Assembly (NCBI GenBank): GCA_024636975.1
Contig: JAGXGA010000061.1
Span: 186,001-250,000 of the forward strand
DNA length: 64,000 bases
Source of the DNA: Mariniphaga sp.
GTDB lineage: Bacteria; Bacteroidota; Bacteroidia; Bacteroidales; Prolixibacteraceae
Direction: 5' to 3'
The notes below the pieces were generated by a model, which saw only the letters and a list, made by a program, of their open reading frames with translations, did not search any database and had not been told where the DNA came from. Both the position numbers and the translations under genes were made by a program. Positions 34,946 through 44,329 of this stretch are shown piece after piece; positions within the stretch are counted from its first letter, which is position 1; every line of letters begins with the position of its first letter.

Positions 34946-36804
34946 AAAGAACGATTCTTTATATAATTGCTGTTATGCTTTGTATGATTAGTTCTGCAAC
35001 GGAATTTCATGTAGCTAAAAATGGCAACGATACCAATCCGGGAACTGCAGAAAAACCATTCCTTACCATACAGGCTGCAGCAAATACAGCAGAACCCGGT
35101 GATATTATCATTGTGCATGAAGGGGTGTACCGCGAATGGGTGAATCCTCAAAGGGGAGGAACATCAGATCTTAACCGGATTGTTTACAAGGCAGCAGAAA
35201 ATGAAAAAGCAGAGATTATAGGATCGGAAATAATAACCGGCTGGGAAAATATTACGGGCACCATTTGGAGGGTAACAATTCCTAATTCTTTCTTCAATGA
35301 TTACAATCCTTATAAAGATTTGATTTATGGCGACTGGTTCAATCCTTTGGGAAGAATTCATCATACCGGAGAGGTTTACCTGAATGGAAAATCACTCTGG
35401 GAAGCTGCTCTTTTGGAAGATGTGCTGCATCCAAAATTGCAGAAGGATAAGTTTGATGCTGAAGGCTCTCTGCTCACCTGGTACTGCGAAAGCAATGATG
35501 AGAACACCTACCTTTATGCCAACTTTCAGGGGGCTGACCCCAATGCTGAGCAGGTGGAGATAAATGCACGCAAAAGCTGCTTCTATCCGGAATCAACCGG
35601 TATAAACTATATTACTGTCAGCGGGTTTCATATGAGTCAGGCGGCAACACAGTGGGCTCCGCCAACTGCTGAACAGATTGGCCTTATAGGTACCAACTGG
35701 AGCAAGGGATGGATTATCGAAAACAATACCATCAGCGATTCAAAGTGCTCAGGCATTACCCTGGGCAAACACGGCGATGAATTCGACAATACTTCAGAAG
35801 ATTCGGCCGAGGGGTACGTGGAAACTATTCACCGGGCGATAAAAAGGGGATGGAGCAAGGAGAACATCGGGAGCCATATCGTTCGCAACAATACCATTTT
35901 CAATTGTGAGCAAACCGGCATCTGCGGTAGCCTGGGCGCTATTTTTAGCACAATAGAAAACAACAACATTTATAACATTTGGGCGAAACGACAGTTTACC
36001 GGGGCAGAAATGGGCGGAATAAAAATCCATGCTGCCATCGATATGCTAATCAAAAACAATCGGCTTGCCAACTGTGGACGCGGCTTATGGCTCGATTGGA
36101 TGGCTCAGGGTGCCCGTGTTACAGGCAACCTGTTGTACGACAATTCCACTGATGATTTGTTTGTGGAGGTGAATCACGGACCATTTATTATTGAAAACAA
36201 CCTCTTTCTGTCGGAACTATCTCTTCGCGACTGGTCAGAAGGAGGGGCATATATACATAACCTGTTTGCCGGAACAATTGAAGTGATGCCGCAGGACAGG
36301 CTTACACCATGGCATCTGCCCCACTCAACACAACTCGGAGGATTAACAGAAACGCGTTGCGGAGATAACCGCTTTTACAATAACATTTTTGCGGGTAGTT
36401 ACCCTGAAAAGGAAAAAAGAAGACTGGGAATGATTATTTATGAAAATACCTTTTTCCCTAACATTGCCGACGGTAACGTATATCTTAAAAATGCGCTGCC
36501 ATTTCCCGGTGAGGAAAACTATCTGCAACTGGAAATGCACCCGGGAATTTCTGTGTCAGAAAAAGGTAATCATGTTTTCATTACCTTCCCTTTTGACAAA
36601 GAGTTTGGCAGGGTAAAAACGCAAAAAATAACAAGTGAAATAATGGGAAAAACTAAAGTTGCTGAAGCTGCTTTTGAAAATCGTGATGGAACCTCTATCT
36701 TGATCGACAATGATTATTTTGGCAATCAAAGAAATACCCGAAGGCCGGTGCCGGGACCGTTTGATAAACCATGGCCGGGTGCGACCAGTATAGAGGTATG
36801 GTAA
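34942..36804 (+). CDS. Secreted right-handed parallel beta-helix protein
   Basis: 620-aa exported protein: signal peptide (about 1-20), then FHVAKNGNDTNPGTAEKPFLTIQAAANTA, the DUF1565-like start of many beta-helix polysaccharide enzymes, then a long set of beta-helix turns (asparagine-rich blocks IENNTISDSKCSGITLG, IVRNNTIFNCEQTG, IKNNRLANCGRG). The C-terminal 90 residues form a beta-sandwich-like part. The fold points to a lyase or hydrolase such as GH141 or a polysaccharide lyase, but I cannot place the family. It is translationally coupled to the sugar porter, which favours a role in glycan breakdown. Confidence 0.78.
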   Translation: MKRTILYIIAVMLCMISSATEFHVAKNGNDTNPGTAEKPFLTIQAAANTAEPGDIIIVHEGVYREWVNPQRGGTSDLNRIVYKAAENEKAEIIGSEIITGWENITGTIWRVTIPNSFFNDYNPYKDLIYGDWFNPLGRIHHTGEVYLNGKSLWEAALLEDVLHPKLQKDKFDAEGSLLTWYCESNDENTYLYANFQGADPNAEQVEINARKSCFYPESTGINYITVSGFHMSQAATQWAPPTAEQIGLIGTNWSKGWIIENNTISDSKCSGITLGKHGDEFDNTSEDSAEGYVETIHRAIKRGWSKENIGSHIVRNNTIFNCEQTGICGSLGAIFSTIENNNIYNIWAKRQFTGAEMGGIKIHAAIDMLIKNNRLANCGRGLWLDWMAQGARVTGNLLYDNSTDDLFVEVNHGPFIIENNLFLSELSLRDWSEGGAYIHNLFAGTIEVMPQDRLTPWHLPHSTQLGGLTETRCGDNRFYNNIFAGSYPEKEKRRLGMIIYENTFFPNIADGNVYLKNALPFPGEENYLQLEMHPGISVSEKGNHVFITFPFDKEFGRVKTQKITSEIMGKTKVAEAAFENRDGTSILIDNDYFGNQRNTRRPVPGPFDKPWPGATSIEVW

Positions 36805-36942
36805 GAATTTGGTTGCAACTGTTGTTTATTATGTATAAAAGTGACATAACACTGAAGTATGAAACTTTATAAAATGTATTTTTAAATTTCAATTACTATA
36901 AGTCTAAATTTGACAACCTTATAATTAACCAGATTAATCAAT

Positions 36943-38208
36943 ATGAATTCCAGAGAACAATTTTTAAACACAATAAATCACCGTCAACCCGACCGTGTAG
37001 TTATTGATTTAGGCTCCACTGCAGTTACAGGTATTCATGTTCATGCAATATCTAAATTACGCAGACATTACGGACTGCAGCGAAAACCAATTCGTGTTAT
37101 TGAACCTTTTCAAATGCTTGGAGAAGTTGGCTGGGAGTTAATTGATTCCATTGGAATTGATGTAGTTGGTGCGTGGGGAAAAAACAACATGTTCGGGTAT
37201 CACAACCACAGCCCCTATAAAGAATGGAAAACTCCCTGGGGTCAGCGGGTTATGGTGCCGATGAATTTCAATGTCACCTACGATGAAAAGGGAGATGTAT
37301 TTATGCATCCTGAGGGAGATACGTCAATACCTCCTTCTGCACGAATGCCCAAAACGGGCTATTTCTTCGATGCAATCATCCGACAGGAACCTATTGAAGA
37401 AGATGAACTGGATGTGGAAAACAACCTCGAAGAATTCGGGCTGATCACAGAAAAGGAACTGGAGCACTGGAAAGTAGAAGTTGATAAAGCCTACTACTCA
37501 GGTAAAGGAGTGATAGCCGCTTTCGGGGGAACAGCTTTGGGAGACATTGCCCTGGTGCCTGCTATGCAGCTCCGCCATCCCAAAGGAATACGCGACGTCG
37601 CGGAATGGTACATGAGTACCATCAGCCGTCCGGAATACATCAAGAAAATATTTGATAAGCAGTCTGAAATTGCCATTGAAAACCTGAAGCGGATTTTTGC
37701 AGTAGTAGGGAATAAAGTACATGCTGTTTTTATGTGTGGAACCGATCTGGGAACACAGGGATCCCTATTCTGCTCTGTAGAACAATTTGATGATCTGTGG
37801 CTTCCTTATTATAAAAGGATGAATGACTGGATACATCAAAACACGCAGTGGAAAACTTTTAAGCATTCATGCGGGGCTGTTGAGCCGCTGTTGGAACCTT
37901 TCATCCGTGCAGGTTTCGACATCATAAACCCGGTGCAAATAAATGCAGTGGGAATGGACCCAAAAAGATTAAAAGAAAAATACGGACGCGACCTGGTATT
38001 CTGGGGCGGGGGAATCGACACCCAACAAGTTTTACCTTTTAGCACCCCTGCAGAAGTAAGGGAACATGTTCTTAAAAACTGCGAAATCTTCATTAAAAAT
38101 GGCGGCTTTGTTTTCAATACTGTTCATAATATTCAGGCAAATGTGCCGGTGGAGAATATCGTTGCCATGCTGGAAGCCATTCAGGAGTTTAACGGTAAAA
38201 AAAGCTGA
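36943..38208 (+). CDS. Uroporphyrinogen decarboxylase-like (methyltransferase-type) protein
   Basis: 421-aa cytoplasmic TIM-barrel protein of the UroD/MtaA superfamily. A zinc-ligand pair His308-Ser-Cys310 (KHSCGAVEPL) matches cobamide-dependent methyltransferases rather than true heme UroD. The third, C-terminal cysteine of those enzymes is replaced (FNTVHNIQANVPVEN, with a His there). No heme gene and no corrinoid-protein gene is nearby, so its reaction is open. It sits in a glycan cluster between a beta-helix protein and a fucosidase, where UroD-like genes may act on methylated sugars (inference). A possible -7 box TAAATTTG lies at 36905-36912. Confidence 0.8.
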   Translation: MNSREQFLNTINHRQPDRVVIDLGSTAVTGIHVHAISKLRRHYGLQRKPIRVIEPFQMLGEVGWELIDSIGIDVVGAWGKNNMFGYHNHSPYKEWKTPWGQRVMVPMNFNVTYDEKGDVFMHPEGDTSIPPSARMPKTGYFFDAIIRQEPIEEDELDVENNLEEFGLITEKELEHWKVEVDKAYYSGKGVIAAFGGTALGDIALVPAMQLRHPKGIRDVAEWYMSTISRPEYIKKIFDKQSEIAIENLKRIFAVVGNKVHAVFMCGTDLGTQGSLFCSVEQFDDLWLPYYKRMNDWIHQNTQWKTFKHSCGAVEPLLEPFIRAGFDIINPVQINAVGMDPKRLKEKYGRDLVFWGGGIDTQQVLPFSTPAEVREHVLKNCEIFIKNGGFVFNTVHNIQANVPVENIVAMLEAIQEFNGKKS

Positions 38209-38250
38209 ATTTTTAGATACACATTCAATAGTTAATATAAATCGATTTAA

Positions 38251-39627
38251 ATGAAAAAAATAATTGTTCCTGTCCTGTTATTAATGTTATTCTTTCAAAT
38301 GAATGCACAAACATACCAGCCTAATTGGGAATCAATCGACAGCCGTCCGGTACCTCAATGGTTTGAGGACGTGAAATTTGGAATATTTATCCACTGGGGG
38401 CTTTATGCTGTACCGGCATGGGCGCCTGCTGATGCCGATATTGGTGTTTATGCCAAGTATTCGGAATGGTACTGGTGGCGTATAAATGAACAGAGCGATG
38501 CCGGCAAACTATTCAGAGCCTACCATAACGACATGTATGGAGAAGATTTTAAATACCAGGATTTTGCTCCTCAGTTCAAGGCACAGCATTTTAATCCTGA
38601 CCAATGGGCCGATGTGTTTAAAAGGGCAGGTGCAAAATATGTAGTGCTTACATCAAAGCACCACGAAGGATTTACTCTCTGGCCCAGCGAGCAAAGCTGG
38701 AACTGGAACAGCGTTGATATAGGTCCGCATCGCGATTTATGCGGAGACCTTACAAAATCGGTTAAGGATGCAGGGCTACATATGGGGTTTTACTATTCGC
38801 TTTATGAATGGTACAACCCATTGTATCACAACAACCTCGAAAAATATGTCGACGACCATATGATTCCCCAGATGAAAGACCTGGTTACACGTTACGAACC
38901 TGATATTCTTTGGACCGACGGTGAGTGGGACCATCCAAGCGAGAAATGGAAGAGTACCCAATTCCTGGCCTGGCTGTATAATGAATCACCTGTAAAGGAT
39001 CGCATTGCAGTAAATGACCGCTGGGGTAAAGAAACACGTGGTGTGCACGGCGGGTATTTTACTACTGAATACGACATGGTGCACGAACAGGAAGGTGTAG
39101 GCGAAATAGAACGCCCCTGGGAAGAGTGCCGTGGCATAGGCACTTCCTTTGGCTACAACCAGATTGAGGACCTGGACAATTACATGACATCCGATGGACT
39201 GGTGGACCTTCTGATTGAAAAAGTAGCCGGAGGTGGAAACCTGCTGCTTGATATTGGACCTACTGCCGATGGCCGTATCCCCGTTATCCAGCAGCAACGT
39301 CTGCTTGATATGGGCGCCTGGCTCGACATTAACGGGGAAGCCATATATGAAAGCCGAAAATGGGAAGGCGCAGAAAACAATTCAGCAGAAAATGTTTATT
39401 TCACAAAAAAAGGAAACGACTTATATGTTCTTTGTACCGAATTTCCGGAAAAACCCATTACCGTTAAAGGATTGAAAAAATCAGGTGAGGTGAAAATGTT
39501 GGGATATAATGGTAAAATAAATTCGAAAAAATCAGGTGGCAATGTAATCCTTTCGGTACCGGAGATAACACCGGCCAATTTTAAAGGACAGCATGCCTGG
39601 GTTTTTAAACTCAGTGACATTCAATAA
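38251..39627 (+). CDS. Secreted GH29 alpha-L-fucosidase
   Basis: 458-aa exported enzyme with signal peptide (1-20) that removes terminal fucose from glycans. The GH29 barrel is clear: FGIFIHWGLYAVPAWAP (His48-Trp49), SKHHEGFTLWPS (136-147) and ILWTDGEWD with nucleophile Asp223. A C-terminal beta domain follows from about 350. It lies 42 bases after the UroD-like gene on the same strand. Fucose released would need import; the neighbouring sugar porter is one candidate route. No fucose-catabolic genes (fucI, fucK) are seen here. Confidence 0.92.
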   Translation: MKKIIVPVLLLMLFFQMNAQTYQPNWESIDSRPVPQWFEDVKFGIFIHWGLYAVPAWAPADADIGVYAKYSEWYWWRINEQSDAGKLFRAYHNDMYGEDFKYQDFAPQFKAQHFNPDQWADVFKRAGAKYVVLTSKHHEGFTLWPSEQSWNWNSVDIGPHRDLCGDLTKSVKDAGLHMGFYYSLYEWYNPLYHNNLEKYVDDHMIPQMKDLVTRYEPDILWTDGEWDHPSEKWKSTQFLAWLYNESPVKDRIAVNDRWGKETRGVHGGYFTTEYDMVHEQEGVGEIERPWEECRGIGTSFGYNQIEDLDNYMTSDGLVDLLIEKVAGGGNLLLDIGPTADGRIPVIQQQRLLDMGAWLDINGEAIYESRKWEGAENNSAENVYFTKKGNDLYVLCTEFPEKPITVKGLKKSGEVKMLGYNGKINSKKSGGNVILSVPEITPANFKGQHAWVFKLSDIQ

Positions 39628-39751
39628 GGACTGATAAGTCATCGCAGGAAATAATATCATTTTTATATAAAATAAAACCAACGCTTAATGCTTGGGCGTT
39701 CGGCGTGAATGTCTTAATTTAGCTAAAAATGAAAAATTAAAAGTTAAAATT

Positions 39752-41035
39752 ATGAATGAAGCACAACAGTTTATAAAAAAACACCAGTTATCGGCTGATG
39801 AGATCAATATTGATACGGTAGTTAAGGATTTCCTGAATGAAATGAATGCCGGTCTATCGGGAGATGAGAGTTCTTTAATGATGATCCCCACCTATATTGA
39901 AGCAGACAAGCAGCTTAAGGCAAACCTTCCGGTTATTGCAATTGATGCCGGAGGCACCAACTTCCGTACAGCAAAAGTACATTTTGACGATAACATGAAG
40001 CTTATCGTAGAAGATCTGAAAAATGGTAAAATGCCTGCTGTGGATGAAGAATTATCGAAAGAGGAATTCTTCAGGGCAATGGCAGCATTTCTTGAGAACA
40101 GCAAAGACTATTCTGATAAAATAGGATTTTGCTTCTCATATGCAGTGGAAATATTTCCCAACAAAGACGGTAAGCTGTTGGAATGGAGTAAAGAGGTCAA
40201 AGCGCCTGAAGTTATTGGGCAAATGATCGGTAAAAACCTCCTGGAGGCAATGGGCACACCCGACAAGCATGTCGTGCTGCTGAATGACACAGTAGCTACC
40301 CTGCTGGCAGGACAGGCAGCAACAGCGGGAAAACAATACGACACCTACCTCGGATTTATTTTGGGTACCGGGACCAATACCTGTTACATCGAAAACAATA
40401 AAAACATTACAAAAACACCCGAACTGGATGCCAACGATAGCCAGATTATTAACATCGAGTCGGGCAATTTTGGGAAGGCCCCCCGGTCCGACATTGATTT
40501 ACTGTTTGACTCTCAAACTAAAAACCCGGGCCGCTATACGTTTGAAAAAATGTTCTCGGGTGGTTACCTGGGAGGTTTATGCACTGCGGCCTTGCGTGTT
40601 GCGGCAAACGAAGGCGTTTTCTCCGGGGAATCAAAGCAAAATGTAAAAGAGTTGACTGAGCTTTCTTCGGAAGAGGTGAATAAATTTGAACTTGGCGTTG
40701 ATATGCAGCAAAACAGGCTTGCCCAGGCATTGGCCAACGAAGAAGACATGAATTATGCGAGACAAATAATCGAAGCAATTATCGAAAGGGCAGCCAAACT
40801 GGTAGCAGCAAACCTTGCTGCTGTGATCATGCAGACAGGTAAGGCCAGATCGGCAGAACGGCCTGTGCTGATGACCATTGAGGGTACTACCTTCTATAAA
40901 CTAAAGAATTTCCAAAGTATGTTTGAAGACTTCCTCAAGGGATATCTTTCAGGAGATAATCAACGTTATTATGAAATTGTGGAAGTTGAAAACTCCAGCC
41001 TTGTGGGTGCTGCCATCGCAGGAATTGTAAACTGA
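39752..41035 (+). CDS. Hexokinase-family sugar kinase
   Basis: 427-aa cytoplasmic kinase of the eukaryotic-type hexokinase family, as found in Bacteroides. The phosphate-1 motif IAIDAGGTNFRTAKVHF, the catalytic-Asp block LLNDTVATLLAG and phosphate-2 ILGTGTNTCYIE are visible. It phosphorylates glucose or another hexose after uptake. I chose ATG 39752 (MNEAQQF) rather than an ATG at 39692, which adds 20 poorly fitting residues. It is followed by a strong terminator, ending the transcript from the glycan cluster or its own. Confidence 0.9.
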   Translation: MNEAQQFIKKHQLSADEINIDTVVKDFLNEMNAGLSGDESSLMMIPTYIEADKQLKANLPVIAIDAGGTNFRTAKVHFDDNMKLIVEDLKNGKMPAVDEELSKEEFFRAMAAFLENSKDYSDKIGFCFSYAVEIFPNKDGKLLEWSKEVKAPEVIGQMIGKNLLEAMGTPDKHVVLLNDTVATLLAGQAATAGKQYDTYLGFILGTGTNTCYIENNKNITKTPELDANDSQIINIESGNFGKAPRSDIDLLFDSQTKNPGRYTFEKMFSGGYLGGLCTAALRVAANEGVFSGESKQNVKELTELSSEEVNKFELGVDMQQNRLAQALANEEDMNYARQIIEAIIERAAKLVAANLAAVIMQTGKARSAERPVLMTIEGTTFYKLKNFQSMFEDFLKGYLSGDNQRYYEIVEVENSSLVGAAIAGIVN

Positions 41036-41046
41036 TTACATAATTT

Positions 41047-41084
41047 AATCCCTGGCAATATTTTGAGAACTGCCAGGGATTTTA
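41047..41084 (+). terminator. Intrinsic terminator after the hexokinase gene
   Basis: An 11-bp perfect stem, AATCCCTGGCA (41047-41057) with TGCCAGGGATT (41071-41081), encloses a 13-base loop and ends in a short T-run. The GH2 ATG is only 11 bases after it, so GH2 needs read-through or a promoter inside this short gap. Confidence 0.8.
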
Positions 41085-41094
41085 CATTTAAACC

Positions 41095-43329
41095 ATGAAA
41101 AAACCAGCAGGCCTACTTGTTATCCTTTTAATCTCCTTTTCTGTGATTTCCCAAAATGCGGAAAAAGTAATTGAACTTAACGGCCAATGGGATTTCGAAC
41201 AAACTGCAAATGCATTTCCTCCGCAAACCTTCAGTCGCAAATGTCCGGTTCCGGGGTTAATACATCTTGCCCGGCCAAAGATTGAAAGCTATGATAAGTT
41301 GTTCAAAAAACCGGAGCAAACTATCAGCGAAGAAGCATCCGATTACAGGCAGCTGGATTATGAGCCGATGTACAGCTGGTATCGTAAAACTGTGCATATT
41401 CCCGCCGAAAATGAAGGATTGGAAGCAATGATCTCTATTCTTAAAAGTAAATACGTTACACAGGTTTATGTAAATGGAATGGATGTAGGACAGTCGGTGG
41501 CATGTTACACACCGATTGATTTAAAAATTACCCAGGCCTTAAGATTTGGTGTTGAAAACGAAATTCTTATCAGGGTAGGCGAACGGATATGGCTTCCGCC
41601 TCATGCAGCAGGAAGCACCGATAAAGAAAAGGTTCATTACATTCCGGGAATATGGGACGATGTGTTTCTTTCTTTTTCCGGAAAGCAAAAGATTCTAAAG
41701 AACCTGGTGTTACCATCTGTAAAGGGGAAGAAGGTCGATGTTAAACTGTTGGTTCGGAATTTTTACCCGCAGCAGGTAATGTATGGTGATCCGATGCAGG
41801 ATAGTGTTAAAGCTGAAATTTCCATAAGGGAAAAAGCTTCAGGACGCCAAATCGCCACGGGCATAATTGAAGGAACAACAGTACGCGATAACGAAACACA
41901 GTTAACTATTGAAATCCCTGTTGATAATTTTAAAACATGGTCGCCCGAAGAACCATTTTTATATGAAGCAGAAATAAAACTATATAATGACAATACGATT
42001 TCGGATGAAACAGTTACCCAATTTGGTATGCGTGATTTTGAGCGACGTGGAAAATTTTTTTATCTGAATGATGAAAAATATTACCTGAGGGGCAGCAACA
42101 TTACCCTGCACCGTTTTTTTGAGGACCCCGATTGTGAGGCTCTGCCCTGGGACAGGGAATGGATAAAAAAAATGCTGATTGACGATCCTAAATCAATTGA
42201 TTGGAACGCTATGCGCATTTGCGTTGGCGTTGCACCCGATTTCTGGTACGACCTGGCCGATGAACATGGAATGGTTTTTCAAAACGAGTGGCTTTACTGG
42301 CAAAATCATGGCTGGGACGACCAGATAAGGAAAGAATTCACTGACTGGGTATGGAGCGATGGAAACCACCCGAGCATAGTTATCTGGGATGCCATCAATG
42401 AAAACTGGAACACATACATAGGGAATGTCCTTATTCCCGAACTGCAACAGCTTGACCCTACCCGGATATGGGATGCCGGCTATATGCAGGAAACCGATCT
42501 GGCAGGTGTTGACCCCATGGATGAACCACATCTTTACCGGGCCGGATGGCACTTAATACAGCAGAATGATCCTTATGAATACCTGAAAAAAAATCCCTAC
42601 CTGCTTGGGAAGATGGATGACTGGGAGCAGGACCATTTAAAGTACCTCGAAGCATCGGCTACTCAGCTGGTAAATGAATATGGGTGGAACTGGCTGTGGC
42701 GTGACGGCCGGCCGGCAAAGCTTACAAAAAACATGTACGACAGCCTGTTGGGTGAAAACGCTTCCCCCGAACAACGCCGGGAAATGCAGGCATATTGGCT
42801 TGCCTGCGAAACAGAATGGATAAGGGCTGAACGGACTATGGCGGGCGTACTTTCATTTTGCCACCTGACCAATAATTACGGATATACAGGCGACTGGTAC
42901 ATCAATGAAATCAAAAACCTGGAACCGGGAGTTTCTTTAAAATGGTTTAAACATGCATTTGCACCGGCAAATGTCTTCATTGATCTGCCCGACCAAAGGT
43001 ACTTTCCAAACGGTAATTACCAGCCGGGAGAAATGCTTGAATTTAATCTTACCGGCATTAATGATTTAAAAAATGCCATTAGCGGAACTGTATTCATGAA
43101 ATTAATGAATGGAGATGGAGAAATAATAACTCAAAAAAAAATTCCCGCTAAATTAAAACCCTATGGACGGATTAACATTCCCGCTTCAGTAAAATTACCT
43201 GATACTTCCGGAGGATACCTCCTTTTAACCGAATTTAAACAGAATGGCTCTGAAGAAACTTTAAAAAGCAGAAGATATTTAAAAGTAGGTGACCAAAAGC
43301 AATTTAATTTTCATGATGTAACTCCCTGA
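41095..43329 (+). CDS. Secreted GH2-family glycoside hydrolase
   Basis: 744-aa exported hydrolase with a signal peptide (about 1-19). An N-terminal jelly-roll (GQWDFEQTANAFPPQTFS ... YSWYRKTVHIP), an immunoglobulin-like domain and a TIM barrel follow in order. The acid/base is Glu436 in VIWDAINENWN and the nucleophile candidate is Glu528 in LVNEYGWNW. The subfamily (beta-galactosidase, beta-mannosidase, beta-glucuronidase) cannot be fixed from sequence by eye. It ends the plus-strand glycan cluster, and its start lies just after the hexokinase terminator. Confidence 0.87.
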   Translation: MKKPAGLLVILLISFSVISQNAEKVIELNGQWDFEQTANAFPPQTFSRKCPVPGLIHLARPKIESYDKLFKKPEQTISEEASDYRQLDYEPMYSWYRKTVHIPAENEGLEAMISILKSKYVTQVYVNGMDVGQSVACYTPIDLKITQALRFGVENEILIRVGERIWLPPHAAGSTDKEKVHYIPGIWDDVFLSFSGKQKILKNLVLPSVKGKKVDVKLLVRNFYPQQVMYGDPMQDSVKAEISIREKASGRQIATGIIEGTTVRDNETQLTIEIPVDNFKTWSPEEPFLYEAEIKLYNDNTISDETVTQFGMRDFERRGKFFYLNDEKYYLRGSNITLHRFFEDPDCEALPWDREWIKKMLIDDPKSIDWNAMRICVGVAPDFWYDLADEHGMVFQNEWLYWQNHGWDDQIRKEFTDWVWSDGNHPSIVIWDAINENWNTYIGNVLIPELQQLDPTRIWDAGYMQETDLAGVDPMDEPHLYRAGWHLIQQNDPYEYLKKNPYLLGKMDDWEQDHLKYLEASATQLVNEYGWNWLWRDGRPAKLTKNMYDSLLGENASPEQRREMQAYWLACETEWIRAERTMAGVLSFCHLTNNYGYTGDWYINEIKNLEPGVSLKWFKHAFAPANVFIDLPDQRYFPNGNYQPGEMLEFNLTGINDLKNAISGTVFMKLMNGDGEIITQKKIPAKLKPYGRINIPASVKLPDTSGGYLLLTEFKQNGSEETLKSRRYLKVGDQKQFNFHDVTP

Positions 43330-43357
43330 ATATTTCACAGTCATTAAAATCATATGC

Positions 43358-43378
43358 CTGAAACATAATGTGTTTCAG
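43358..43378. repeat. Short hairpin after the GH2 gene
   Basis: CTGAAAC (43358-43364) and GTTTCAG (43372-43378) form a 7-bp stem with a 7-base loop, 29 bases after the GH2 stop. The following bases (CACCTTTTA) are a weak T-run, so it may be a modest terminator for the plus-strand transcript. Confidence 0.4.
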
Positions 43379-43423
43379 CACCTTTTATATGCATGTATTT
43401 AAGCATGATAATTCAAAAGTGTG

Positions 43424-43454
43424 CAAAAAGAAAAGGGCAGCTCATCAGCTGCCC
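43424..43454 (-). terminator. Intrinsic terminator of the glpKDF operon
   Basis: Read on the minus strand, an 8-bp stem (GGGCAGCT / AGCTGCCC, 43435-43454, 4-base loop) is followed by TTTTCTTTTT. It lies about 120 bases beyond the glpF stop and is placed to end the minus-strand glycerol operon. On the plus strand there is no T-run. Confidence 0.7.
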
Positions 43455-43576
43455 TCAAATGTTAACCCCCAAACACACAAGCAATACAGAACGTATTGCG
43501 CTACAAATGTAGAAAACCTTTTTTCATTTCCAAAAGAACTTCATTCTTTTTTCAAAAAAAAAATCAATTTACATTT

Positions 43577-44317
43577 TCATGGAAGGAGTAGTTTATATAA
43601 AACTGCTGCAATTAATGCTCCGGCAGCAGGACCAAAAACAGGGATCCAGGAATACTGCCAGTCGTTTAAATCTTTATTTTTTAATGGGAGCAATGCATGC
43701 ACAATCCGTGGACCTAAATCGCGTGCGGGGTTAATGGCATAACCCGTGGTGCCTCCCAGACTGAGACCCAGGGAAAAGACCACAAGCGCAACAGGCAAAG
43801 CGCCCAATGACCCCAACCCAACTTTAGTACTTCCCATACTGACATATTCCAATTGGGGAAGTGTAATTAACAATACTGCAAAAACAAGAATAAAAGTCCC
43901 CACTAATTCAGAAAAAAAATTATTCGGATAATGCCTTATGGCTGGCGCCGTACAGAAACAGGCCTTTTTTGCTCCTGCGGTTGAGGTAATGCTGAAATGA
44001 TTCCGGAAAAATACATAAACTGTGAATGCCCCCAGCATGGCGCCTCCCATCTGAGCCAAAATAAAAGGCATAACCTTACTCCATGCGAATAATCCACTAA
44101 AGGCCAATCCCAGGGTTACTGCCGGGTTAATGTGTGCACCACTCAGATCGGCTGTTGCCAAAACGGCGACAAAAACTGCCATAGCCCATCCGGCTGTAAT
44201 TACTATCCATCCACTGCCATGGCTGTGGGTTTTCTCAAGGTTCACATTGGCCACCACGCCATTGCCAAGCAAAATCAGGATGAATGTGCCCAAAAATTCT
44301 CCAAATAGTTCGATCAT
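43577..44317 (-). CDS. glpF: Glycerol facilitator (aquaglyceroporin)
   Basis: 246-aa inner-membrane channel of the MIP family with six helices. Both pore motifs are present: NPA in AHINPAVTLG (Asn64) and NPARD in YAINPARDLGP (Asn196-Asp200). The Asp after the second NPAR is the sign of a glycerol channel rather than a water channel. It allows glycerol in by diffusion and is the last gene of the minus-strand glpK-glpD-glpF operon, 12 bases after glpD. Confidence 0.95.
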   Translation of the reverse strand: MIELFGEFLGTFILILLGNGVVANVNLEKTHSHGSGWIVITAGWAMAVFVAVLATADLSGAHINPAVTLGLAFSGLFAWSKVMPFILAQMGGAMLGAFTVYVFFRNHFSITSTAGAKKACFCTAPAIRHYPNNFFSELVGTFILVFAVLLITLPQLEYVSMGSTKVGLGSLGALPVALVVFSLGLSLGGTTGYAINPARDLGPRIVHALLPLKNKDLNDWQYSWIPVFGPAAGALIAAVLYKLLLP

Positions 44318-44329
44318 AGGTTACGGTTT

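Noticed and set aside
36943-38208. True uroporphyrinogen decarboxylase (hemE)
   Set aside because: The His-x-Cys zinc motif and the glycan context fit the methyltransferase-type branch; no heme gene is near.
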